DNA of 11,180 bases from Lachnospiraceae bacterium AM93-12TA (lineage in GTDB: Bacteria > Bacillota > Clostridia > Lachnospirales > Lachnospiraceae): contig JAQERH010000058.1 in assembly GCA_027698105.1 (NCBI GenBank), forward strand, positions 1 through 11,180, in the 5' to 3' direction. Shown here in pieces: positions 1 through 6,776 of this stretch (position 1 is its first letter; every line of letters starts with the position of its first letter). Under the pieces are notes generated by a model. That model ran no database searches, had not been told where the DNA came from, and worked only from the letters and a program-made list of their open reading frames with translations. Position numbers and translations under genes: made by a program.

Positions 1-61
1 AAAATCGGCTCTGCCCAGAGTAACGAATGACATATCTTATATCAGTTTTTTGAATTTACAC

Positions 62-80
62 AAAACTTGAAACGGTCTCC
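62..80 (+). repeat. Candidate left terminal inverted repeat of the IS
   Basis: Read inward, this arm contains AAACGGTCTCC and pairs with the arm at 1818-1836, which reads AAACGGACTCC on the minus strand. Both have an outer AAAAC, three mismatched bases, then the conserved core. Identity is 15 of 19 by hand alignment. Confidence 0.55.
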
Positions 81-95
81 TCGCTCTATATATAG

Positions 96-143
96 AAAAA
101 TCCGGTGAGAATTCTTTTCGTTTGGAAATTCTTCCGGATTTTT
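96..143. terminator. Bidirectional hairpin terminator after the transposase
   Basis: AAAAATCCGG (96-105) pairs perfectly with CCGGATTTTT (134-143), and an inner AGAATT/AATTCT pairing extends the stem. It lies 35 bases past the minus-strand transposase stop. Because the stem is flanked by A and T runs it can act as an intrinsic terminator on either strand. It would end the transposase mRNA and block transcription entering from the left. Confidence 0.75.
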
Positions 144-178
144 AGCGTACTTTAATAATGCTTCTGTTTTTAGTATTT

Positions 179-1786
179 TTAAGCAGTTTCTTTGACCGGA
201 AAAAGATAACTTCCCAGCCGCTCTTTTTGGATTTTTGCGTGTAGTTTATTGATATTATAGCCCATACAAAGCAAAAGAATCTCCAGTTTTACCTTAGTTT
301 TCCCACGGAGCAGAAATCTTTGAAATTCATAATCATTTTTCAAAACCCCAAATGCCCCTTCCACTTGAATGGAGCGATTCATGCGGTATTTAATTCCTGT
401 TTCACTCAGGATATTTTCATAGGATTCCTGACGCTTCTCCAAAAAACTTTTTGAGATATACAACCGTTTATTCCCTTTTGCTTTGGTGCATTTTTCTTTA
501 TAGGGACAGCCGGTACAATCTTCGCATTCATAAACGGTTACTTCTGATTCATAGCCACTCTTACTTTTCTGCCTTTTCATAAAAAGAGGAGATAGCGATT
601 TTCCAGCATGGCAGGTGTATGTATCGATCTTTTCATCATATCCCATATTTTCCCGTTTGCTAATGTCCTGTTTAAAGCTTCGCTTCTTCCATTTCTCATA
701 AGTTTGTGGTTTTATGTATGGTTTCTGTTTTACACTTCTCAGATAAGTATACGCTTCTTCGCTTTCATAACCGGAATCGGCAGTCACACTTGGATAACGG
801 AAATCCAGGTTCTTTTCCATTGTCTTTAAAAACGGAACCAGTGTCCAGACATCATTCCGATCCTGAAAAATATCTGCTGCCACGATATATTCACTGTCTA
901 CTGCGATCTGTACATTATATCCCGGCTTTAACTGCGCATTTCTCATATGGTCATCTTTCATGTGCATAAAAGTTGCATCAGGGTCTGTTTTACAATAATT
1001 GTTCCTTCCCTGAAAGCTTGCCGTATGCCAGTCATAAAGAGTTTGTCGCTCAAGGAATTTGTGAAACAGTTCAAAATACCGTTGATTTCTGCTTTTCCGT
1101 TTTCCGCGCCCATGCACAAAAACCGTATTCTCTGTTCGGCATCGTTCTTCCAAAAACAGAACCATGTCCTGCAAATCCTGTGTCCTTGTGTCTGGTGAAA
1201 TCGAAAAGGTTTGCAGGTATTCCCTGTTTAGAAGCTGCACAGACTCCTGAATCTTATGGAACATTTTTTCTTCCCATTTTCCAACGGACTTCTTCCAGAC
1301 AAAGGTATATCTGTTTGCACAGGCTTCTAACTTTGTTCCATCAATAAACACCGTTTCCTTTGACAATTCTCCTGCATCTTCCAATCGTTTTACCATTTGG
1401 TAAAAGAGATTTTCACAGGCATCTGCCAAAAAGCCAGTACGAAAGCGGGCAATGGTACTGTGATCAGGAGCTTTCTGCCCGGACAGCAGCCACATAAAGT
1501 TGATATCCCTTTTACAGGCGCTTTCTATCTTTCTTGAGGAATAAATATTTTGAGAATACGCGTAGGTCAGAATCTTGAACATGGTCTTTGGGTCAACCGC
1601 CGGATTTCTGCCTTTGGCAGAGTAAGCCTGATACAGCAAGCTGTAATCTAAATCCTCCAATTCGTGGCTCAGCAGTCGAACAGAATCATCATCAGGAATC
1701 AAACCTTCTAAATTTAATGGCAAAACCAGTTGATAAGGCTCGCCGAATTCGGTATAATTCTTATGGTATTTTAATTTACTCGACAT
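179..1786 (-). CDS. IS1182-family transposase (DDE)
   Basis: A 535-residue transposase for cut-and-paste type mobility of the surrounding IS. The N-terminal part (residues about 20-125) is the DUF772-like region typical of IS1182/IS5-related enzymes. The catalytic acidic triad is visible: D149 in FIDGTKLEA, D337 in TADSGYES, and E477 in QVEGAFGVLKNDYEF, followed by the family-typical LLCMGYNINKLH. A CxxCxxCx5C cluster (C421, C424, C427, C433) sits between the second and third catalytic residues and may bind zinc. The length is normal for the family and there are no internal stops, so the gene looks functional. The start has no Shine-Dalgarno sequence; an extended -10 ends only 5 bases upstream, so the mRNA may be leaderless. 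Confidence 0.95.
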   Translation of the reverse strand: MSSKLKYHKNYTEFGEPYQLVLPLNLEGLIPDDDSVRLLSHELEDLDYSLLYQAYSAKGRNPAVDPKTMFKILTYAYSQNIYSSRKIESACKRDINFMWLLSGQKAPDHSTIARFRTGFLADACENLFYQMVKRLEDAGELSKETVFIDGTKLEACANRYTFVWKKSVGKWEEKMFHKIQESVQLLNREYLQTFSISPDTRTQDLQDMVLFLEERCRTENTVFVHGRGKRKSRNQRYFELFHKFLERQTLYDWHTASFQGRNNYCKTDPDATFMHMKDDHMRNAQLKPGYNVQIAVDSEYIVAADIFQDRNDVWTLVPFLKTMEKNLDFRYPSVTADSGYESEEAYTYLRSVKQKPYIKPQTYEKWKKRSFKQDISKRENMGYDEKIDTYTCHAGKSLSPLFMKRQKSKSGYESEVTVYECEDCTGCPYKEKCTKAKGNKRLYISKSFLEKRQESYENILSETGIKYRMNRSIQVEGAFGVLKNDYEFQRFLLRGKTKVKLEILLLCMGYNINKLHAKIQKERLGSYLFPVKETA

Positions 1787-1791
1787 ATCTT

Positions 1792-1800
1792 ATTATACCA
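1792..1800 (-). promoter_or_regulatory. Extended -10 promoter of the transposase
   Basis: On the minus strand this reads TGGTATAAT, a perfect extended -10 (TGnTATAAT). Only 5 bases separate it from the transposase ATG, so transcription would start at or next to the start codon. No good -35 is visible, which fits extended -10 usage and the weak expression usual for transposases. The upstream side of the promoter runs into the inverted repeat at the IS end. Confidence 0.45.
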
Positions 1801-1807
1801 TGGATTG

Positions 1808-1836
1808 CGGACTCTTCGGAGTCCGTTTTCTGTTTT
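1808..1836 (+). terminator. UUCG-tetraloop hairpin with T tract at the IS right end
   Basis: CGGACTC (1808-1814), loop TTCG, then GAGTCCG (1819-1825) form a 7-bp stem closed by the very stable cUUCGg tetraloop, followed by TTTTCTGTTTTT. On the plus strand this is a standard intrinsic terminator. It overlaps the right IS end and the upstream side of the transposase promoter, so it would stop plus-strand (antisense) transcripts leaving the element toward the fic gene. Confidence 0.65.
1818..1836 (-). repeat. Candidate right terminal inverted repeat of the IS
   Basis: On the minus strand this arm contains AAACGGACTCC and matches the left arm at 62-80 at 15 of 19 positions. It shares bases with the UUCG hairpin stem, so the conserved core may be partly constrained by the hairpin. 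Confidence 0.55.
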
Positions 1837-1850
1837 TAGGACATAAAAAT

Positions 1851-1903
1851 GGAGCTGTTGCTCCGGTAGATCATTTATCTACTTTTGCAACAGCTCCTTT
1901 TTT
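1851..1903. terminator. Strong nested hairpin terminator upstream of fic
   Basis: GGAGCTGTTGC (1851-1861) and GCAACAGCTCC (1887-1897) form a perfect 11-bp stem, followed by six T residues. Inside the loop GTAGAT (1866-1871) and ATCTAC (1877-1882) form a second stem. The other strand has an ATTTTTA tail, so it could terminate both ways. It lies outside the proposed IS end and insulates the fic promoter from upstream transcription. It could be the original terminator of whatever gene preceded the IS. Confidence 0.75.
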
Positions 1904-1932
1904 GTTGAGGTGTGGAGATAAAGGATACCGGA

Positions 1933-1985
1933 ATCGGCAAAAACAAAAGAAAATAGAACAGATAAATGTTTGGTATTTTGCCGAT
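1933..1985. repeat. 10-bp inverted repeat flanking the fic promoter -35
   Basis: ATCGGCAAAA (1933-1942) and TTTTGCCGAT (1976-1985) are perfect reverse complements 33 bases apart. The right arm begins directly after the predicted -35 hexamer, within the spacer. This placement suggests paired operator half-sites for a regulator of the downstream operon, possibly the Fic protein itself through its HTH domain (inference). Confidence 0.5.
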
Positions 1986-1998
1986 AATGTGATATACT
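1970..1998 (+). promoter_or_regulatory. Predicted sigma-A promoter of the defence operon
   Basis: TTGGTA (1970-1975) serves as a 4-of-6 match to the -35, followed by a 17-base spacer and TATACT (1993-1998) as a 5-of-6 match to the -10. The first gene starts about 50 bases downstream behind a good ribosome binding site. The spacer also contains GCCGATAA (1980-1987), which resembles the sigma-28 -10 motif; a TAAA lies 13 bases upstream of it, shorter than usual. Confidence 0.6.
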
Positions 1999-2004
1999 AT
2001 ATCA
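1990..2004. promoter_or_regulatory. 15-bp palindrome over the -10, candidate operator
   Basis: TGATATACTATATCA is a perfect palindrome around a central C and covers the whole predicted -10 TATACT. A dimeric repressor bound here would block RNA polymerase. AT-rich palindromes can occur by chance at a -10, so the regulatory role is inferred. Confidence 0.4.
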
Positions 2005-2049
2005 TAGTAAAGTGTAAATTTAGATTTGATTTATAACGGAGGAGAGCAG

Positions 2050-2940
2050 ATGCGATACCTTTCAGTTACTGAAATAGCAAAAAAATGGAATGTTTCAGAG
2101 CGCAGCGTCAGAAACTACTGTGCCCAGGGGCGTGTGCCAGGCGCATTTCTTACCGGCAAGACTTGGAATATTCCTGAAAATGCAGAGAAACCGGAGCGTT
2201 CCAACAAGAAAAAAGAACAGCCGATTACTTTGTTGGATATTCTGCAGGATCAGAAAGCAAGTAAATATTCCGGTGGCATTTATCATAAAACACAGATTGA
2301 TTTGACATACAATTCCAACCATATCGAGGGCAGCCGCCTGACACACGATCAGACAAGATATATTTTTGAAACCAATACCATTGGTGTAGAAAATGAAGTA
2401 CTGAACGTGGATGATGTGATTGAAACAGCAAATCACTTCCGTTGCATTGATATGATTATAGATAACGCAAAGGCAGCACTGACAGAGAAATTCATTAAAG
2501 AACTGCATCTGATTCTGAAAAACGGAACCAGTGATTCCAGAAAAGATTGGTTTGTTGTTGGTGATTACAAGAAATTGCCTAATGAAGTCGGTGGTATGGA
2601 TACCGCACTTCCAGAAGAAGTTGCCGATAAAATGAAAGCCCTGCTGACAAAATACAATGCAAAGGAAGAAAAGACCTTTGAAGATATTCTGGACTTCCAT
2701 GTAAAGTTTGAACGTATCCATCCGTTCCAGGATGGTAATGGCCGTGTAGGCAGACTGATTATGTTCAAGGAATGTCTAAAATACAATATCGTTCCATTTA
2801 TCATCGAAGATAGCCTGAAACTGTATTATTACCGTGGCTTGAAAGAGTGGAACAACGAAAAAGGCTTCCTGACAGATACCTGTCTGACAGCACAGGATAA
2901 ATATAAAGCGTATTTGGACTATTTTAGAATTGCTTATTGA
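2050..2940 (+). CDS. HTH-Fic protein, predicted self-inhibited AMP transferase
   Basis: A 296-residue Fic-family protein, predicted to transfer AMP (or another nucleotide moiety) from a nucleotide to hydroxyl side chains of a target protein. Residues 3-41 form an excisionase/MerR-type helix-turn-helix (SVTEIAKKWNVSERSVRNY). The catalytic Fic motif HPFQDGNGRVGR is intact at 224-235 with H224. An inhibitory (S/T)xxxE(G/N) motif, SNHIEG, lies at 89-94 with E93, the N-terminal placement of class II Fic enzymes that hold themselves inactive. ATG 2050 is chosen over an upstream in-frame ATG at 2026 because GGAGGAG (2038-2044) is correctly spaced for it. It is the first gene after the promoter with candidate operators, so autoregulation is plausible. 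The target is unknown. Confidence 0.92.
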   Translation: MRYLSVTEIAKKWNVSERSVRNYCAQGRVPGAFLTGKTWNIPENAEKPERSNKKKEQPITLLDILQDQKASKYSGGIYHKTQIDLTYNSNHIEGSRLTHDQTRYIFETNTIGVENEVLNVDDVIETANHFRCIDMIIDNAKAALTEKFIKELHLILKNGTSDSRKDWFVVGDYKKLPNEVGGMDTALPEEVADKMKALLTKYNAKEEKTFEDILDFHVKFERIHPFQDGNGRVGRLIMFKECLKYNIVPFIIEDSLKLYYYRGLKEWNNEKGFLTDTCLTAQDKYKAYLDYFRIAY

Positions 2941-2969
2941 GATGAATCAGTATTATAAAATATATTTTA
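2930..2969 (+). promoter_or_regulatory. AT-rich palindrome and weak promoter-like bases before the helicase gene
   Basis: The 63-base gap between fic and the helicase gene contains a perfect 14-bp palindrome, TAAAATATATTTTA (2956-2969). TTGCTT (2930-2935) and TATAAA (2954-2959), 18 bases apart, could be a weak second promoter. No terminator is visible here, so read-through from fic is also expected. Confidence 0.25.
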
Positions 2970-3003
2970 ATAGATAAACTAATTGTTTGTACGAGGAAAT
3001 AAG

Positions 3004-6000
3004 ATGAAATTTTTTGATAATGTAACAAACATTGTACGAGATGATATGACGGAGACCATAACACGAGGTAGTCGTGTGTCTATCGCTGCCGCCTGCTTCT
3101 CAATGTATGCCTACAATGAATTGAAGAAACAGTTGGAAGGTGTGGACGAACTTCGCTTTATTTTCACTTCTCCCACATTTGTTACTGAGAAGGAATCCAA
3201 GCAAAAGCGAGAGTTCTACATTCCCAAGCATAATCGTGAACAAAGTTTGTATGGAACTGAATTTGAAATCAAACTTCGCAATGAGATGACCCAAAAGGCA
3301 ATAGCCAAAGAATGTGCTGATTGGATTCGCAGAAAGGCAACTTTCAAGTCCAATACCACTGGGGAGAATATGGGTGGTTTTATGACCGTTGAAGGTCAGG
3401 ACGATGACTATACTTATATGCCTATAAGTGGTTTTACAACCGTTGACATCGGTTGTGAGCGAGGAAACAATGCCTATAACATTGTGAATCGTCTTGAAAA
3501 TCCAGTGACCAAGGAATACCTCAAAACCTTTGAAGCAATCTGGTCTGACAAAGACAAGTTGCAGGATGTTACCGATGTGGTCATTGAAAACATTGCGACT
3601 GCTTATAACGAGAATTCCCCCGAACTGATTTACTTTATCACCCTGCTCAATGTGTTCAGCGAGTTCCTTGAAGACATCTCCGAGGACGTTCTTCCGAATG
3701 AAGCGACTGGATTCAAGAACAGCAAAATCTGGGGAATGCTTTACGACTTTCAGAGAGATGCAGTCCTTGCTATCATCAATAAACTGGAAAAATTCAACGG
3801 TTGCATTCTGGCAGACAGTGTTGGTCTCGGTAAGACCTTTACTGCCCTTGCAGTCGTGAAATATTACGAAAACCGCAATAAGAATGTTCTTGTCCTCTGC
3901 CCGAAGAAGTTGGCAGCGAACTGGAATACATATAAAGACAATTACATCAACAATCCTATCGCCAACGACCGTCTCAGATATGATGTGCTGTTCCATACGG
4001 ACTTGTCCAGAGACCACGGCACATCCAACGGTCTGGATTTGGATAGATTGAACTGGGGCAACTACGACCTCGTTGTTATTGATGAATCTCACAACTTCCG
4101 TAACGGTGGCGAGATTTCTGGTGATGACAAGAAGGAAAACCGTTACCTCAAACTGATGAACAAAGTTATCAAAGCAGGTGTTAAGACCGAGGTTCTGATG
4201 CTGTCTGCAACTCCTGTAAACAACCGTTTCTATGATTTGAGAAACCAGTTGGCAATCGCCTATGAAGGAAACTCTGGCGACATTGATAACAAACTCAATA
4301 CCACCAAGAGCATTGATGAAATCTTCCGTCAGGCACAGAGAGCATTCAATGCTTGGAGCAAAATGGATGTCAGCGAAAGAACCACTGACAACCTGCTTCG
4401 CACACTTGACTTTGACTTTTTTGAAGTGCTGGACAGTATAACCATTGCTCGTTCCAGAAAACACATTGAGAAGTATTACAATACTGAGCAGGTCGGCAAA
4501 TTCCCTGAGAGATTGAAACCAATCTCCATGAGACCGAAACTGACTGACCTGACTGGTGCTATCAACTACAACGAAATTTACGAAGAGTTGATGATGCTCG
4601 GTTTGGAAATTTACACTCCGTCTACATACATCTTCCCGAGTAAAATGGCGAAGTATCAGGCACTGATGCACAACAAAGGCACAAGTCTGACCCAGAGAGG
4701 TCGTGAAGAAGGTATACGCAGACTTATGAGTGTGAACCTTCTGAAACGATTGGAGAGTTCTGTTTACTCCTTCACCCTCACACTGAGCAGAATCAAAGAT
4801 CTGATTGAAAAAACAATAGCAGCCATTGATAAATTTGAAAAATATGGTGTCGCTGAACTTGATATGTATGAAGCAAGTGCTGATACCGACTGGGATGTGG
4901 ATGACCAGAACACCGACTTCTTCTCTGTTGGCAATAAGGTCAAGATTGACCTTGCCGATATGGACTATGTAAGTTGGCGAGATGCAATCCGTAAAGATGC
5001 TGAAATTCTCAGCCTGGTGACTATGATGGTCTCCGACATCACTCCTGCACACGATACCAAATTGCAAACCTTGTTGCAGTTGCTGTCCGATAAGATTGAG
5101 AATCCTATTAACGAGGGCAACAAGAAGATTCTTGTGTTCTCCGCATTCTCCGACACGGCAGACTACCTCTTTGAGAATGTCAGCACCTTCGTTAAGAAGA
5201 AATACGGTCTGGACACTGCCCTTATCACTGGTAGTGTAGAGGGCAAGTCCACAATCAAGGGACTCAAAGGCACTTTAAATAACATCCTCACTTGCTTTTC
5301 TCCTGTATCCAAGGGCAGAGACATTCTGATGCCAGGAAGAAAGCAGGAAATTGATATTCTGATTGCCACTGACTGTATCTCCGAAGGTCAAAACTTGCAG
5401 GACTGCGACTATCTGGTGAACTATGACATTCACTGGAATCCTGTTCGCATTATTCAGAGATTTGGTCGTGTAGACCGTATTGGCAGTAAGAACAACTGCA
5501 TCCAGTTGGTTAACTTCTGGCCCGATATGGATTTGGACGAATATATCAACCTCAAAGCGAGAGTTGAGACAAGAATGAAGATTTCTGTTATGACTTCCAC
5601 TGGTGATGATGACCTTATCAACCCAGAGGAAAAGGGCGACCTTGAATACAGAAAACAGCAACTTAAAAAATTGCAGGATGAAGTGGTTGATATTGAAGAG
5701 ATGTCTGGTGGAATCTCCATTATGGACTTAGGGCTGAATGAGTTCCGTCTCGATCTGCTTGAATATATTAAGAACCACGATGACTTGAAGAAGAAACCGT
5801 TTGGTCTGCACTCGGTTGTTCCTGCTAACGATGAACTGCCAGAAGGTGTAATTTTCGTTTTGAAGAACCGCAACAATGGTGTCAATATTGATAACCTGAA
5901 CCGCATCCATCCGTTCTATATGGTTTATATCGGTGTGGATGGTGAAATTATTTGCGATTATCTGAATCCAAAGAAACTTCTGGACACAATGAGATTGTCT

Positions 6001-6240
6001 TGTAGGGGCAAGAGCGAACCTATCAAGACAGTTTATCAGAAGTTCAATGACGAAACTAAGGATGGCAGAGATATGAGCGATATGTCCTCTCTGCTGTCTG
6101 ATGCAATCACTTCCATTATTGATACCAAGGAAGAAAGCGATATTGATAGTCTGTTCAAGGCAGGTGGCACATCGGCACTGATGTCTGCTGTGTCTGGTCT
6201 GGATGACTTTGAACTTATCTGCTTCCTTGTTGTGAAGTAA
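3004..6240 (+). CDS. SNF2/RapA-type DEAD-like helicase with PLD-like N-terminus
   Basis: A 1078-residue superfamily 2 ATPase, predicted to translocate on double-stranded DNA. Visible motifs are Walker A ADSVGLGKT (270-278), motif II DESH (360-363), motif III SAT (401-403), the C-terminal lobe ATDCISEGQNLQDCDYLVNY, and motif VI QRFGRVDR (818-825). Residues 1-about 240 look like the phospholipase D-type domain found at the front of related defence helicases, but I see no HxKx4D catalytic motif, so it is probably non-catalytic. The start at 3004 is supported by GAGGA (2993-2997); an upstream in-frame TTG at 2983 lacks such a site. Helicases of this kind accompany DUF4391 and type III-style methylase genes, as here. 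The exact role (translocation, remodelling of invading DNA, or regulation) is not shown by the sequence. Confidence 0.9.
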   Translation: MKFFDNVTNIVRDDMTETITRGSRVSIAAACFSMYAYNELKKQLEGVDELRFIFTSPTFVTEKESKQKREFYIPKHNREQSLYGTEFEIKLRNEMTQKAIAKECADWIRRKATFKSNTTGENMGGFMTVEGQDDDYTYMPISGFTTVDIGCERGNNAYNIVNRLENPVTKEYLKTFEAIWSDKDKLQDVTDVVIENIATAYNENSPELIYFITLLNVFSEFLEDISEDVLPNEATGFKNSKIWGMLYDFQRDAVLAIINKLEKFNGCILADSVGLGKTFTALAVVKYYENRNKNVLVLCPKKLAANWNTYKDNYINNPIANDRLRYDVLFHTDLSRDHGTSNGLDLDRLNWGNYDLVVIDESHNFRNGGEISGDDKKENRYLKLMNKVIKAGVKTEVLMLSATPVNNRFYDLRNQLAIAYEGNSGDIDNKLNTTKSIDEIFRQAQRAFNAWSKMDVSERTTDNLLRTLDFDFFEVLDSITIARSRKHIEKYYNTEQVGKFPERLKPISMRPKLTDLTGAINYNEIYEELMMLGLEIYTPSTYIFPSKMAKYQALMHNKGTSLTQRGREEGIRRLMSVNLLKRLESSVYSFTLTLSRIKDLIEKTIAAIDKFEKYGVAELDMYEASADTDWDVDDQNTDFFSVGNKVKIDLADMDYVSWRDAIRKDAEILSLVTMMVSDITPAHDTKLQTLLQLLSDKIENPINEGNKKILVFSAFSDTADYLFENVSTFVKKKYGLDTALITGSVEGKSTIKGLKGTLNNILTCFSPVSKGRDILMPGRKQEIDILIATDCISEGQNLQDCDYLVNYDIHWNPVRIIQRFGRVDRIGSKNNCIQLVNFWPDMDLDEYINLKARVETRMKISVMTSTGDDDLINPEEKGDLEYRKQQLKKLQDEVVDIEEMSGGISIMDLGLNEFRLDLLEYIKNHDDLKKKPFGLHSVVPANDELPEGVIFVLKNRNNGVNIDNLNRIHPFYMVYIGVDGEIICDYLNPKKLLDTMRLSCRGKSEPIKTVYQKFNDETKDGRDMSDMSSLLSDAITSIIDTKEESDIDSLFKAGGTSALMSAVSGLDDFELICFLVVK

Positions 6241-6250
6241 GGAGGGGCGT

Positions 6251-6706
6251 ATGAAAGAATTTTTAGATTTCCTGAAATTGCCAATATATATTTTGGGAGC
6301 ACTCGCAATTGCAAGTGGTATTCTTCTGTTTGCTCCCGATAGTGTAATTCAGATGCTATATATGACTGAGTTCAAGGCAAAATACGGATTTGCATTAGGT
6401 ATTGTATTTATTACATCCGTTTCCATTCTCGCTGTCCTGCTTATCAAACTGGTCTACGGTAGTATAAGCGAAAAACATAATTTGAAGAAATTGAAAGAGG
6501 CTCAAACGAAGTTTCTGAAAAAAGTAGATGGCGAGAAAGTGGATTTAATCAATGCATTTATTCAGCAACCGACACATACAATGATGCTTCCTATGCACGA
6601 TGGATTGGTTATTGAATTACAACACTATAATGTAATTTCGCCAGCAGGTCAGACACATATGGTATCTATGCCGAATCCTCAAATTACCTTTTTCCTGCAA
6701 CCTTAG
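6251..6706 (+). CDS. SieB-like two-helix membrane protein with an early amber codon
   Basis: A 151-residue protein resembling the super-infection exclusion protein B family (PF14163); phage P22 SieB is an inner-membrane protein that aborts growth of superinfecting phage. Two membrane segments are visible, about residues 10-29 (LPIYILGALAIASGILLF) and 46-70, followed by a charged cytosolic tail. ATG 6251 follows GGAGGGG (6241-6247), 10 bases after the helicase stop. The frame continues cleanly past the TAG at 6704-6706 for 17 more sense codons (6707-6757, reading VLERIKENEELQTKFYG) to TAA at 6758-6760, which brings the gene to its usual 16-base distance from the next ribosome binding region and start. 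The amber therefore looks like a point mutation, perhaps TGG to TAG, or a read-through site. The membrane part would survive truncation. Confidence 0.75.
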   Translation: MKEFLDFLKLPIYILGALAIASGILLFAPDSVIQMLYMTEFKAKYGFALGIVFITSVSILAVLLIKLVYGSISEKHNLKKLKEAQTKFLKKVDGEKVDLINAFIQQPTHTMMLPMHDGLVIELQHYNVISPAGQTHMVSMPNPQITFFLQP

Positions 6707-6776
6707 GTTTTGGAGCGAATTAAAGAAAACGAAGAGTTGCAGACGAAATTCTATGGTTAATTGAGAGGACACCAAT

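Larger units (their letters stand above)
62..1836 (-). mobile_element. IS1182-family insertion sequence, apparently complete
   Basis: This element of about 1.78 kb carries one full-length minus-strand transposase. The ends are proposed from an imperfect inverted repeat: plus strand 62-80 against the reverse complement of 1818-1836, matching at 15 of 19 positions with a shared AAACGGnCTCC core. The size fits the IS1182 family. I could not identify a convincing target-site duplication next to these ends, so the exact boundaries may be off by several bases. The element lies just upstream of the defence operon and points away from it, so it does not obviously drive those genes. Confidence 0.68.

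Noticed and set aside
1..70. Possible C-terminal ends of plus-strand genes entering from the left (stops at 28-30 and 68-70)
   Set aside because: Two frames are open to the edge, but they are too short to tell from chance and show no recognisable motif.
608..1347. Plus-strand open frames across the transposase gene
   Set aside because: They overlap the conserved DDE transposase on the other strand and overlap each other; none has a credible ribosome binding site.
1851..1897. The GGAGCTGTTGC/GCAACAGCTCC pair as a transposon terminal repeat
   Set aside because: Its arms resemble ends of some IS elements, but both lie on the same side of the transposase and no matching copy exists near 1-100; a terminator explains it better.
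2095..2721. A 208-codon minus-strand open frame inside fic
   Set aside because: It is antisense to the intact Fic motif and HTH region, and its Cys- and Phe-rich translation has no protein-like motifs.
3100..5067. A 655-codon open frame on the minus strand inside the helicase gene
   Set aside because: It is fully antisense to a gene with clear Walker A and DESH motifs, has no recognisable domain or ribosome binding site, and probably arises from codon bias in the plus-strand gene.
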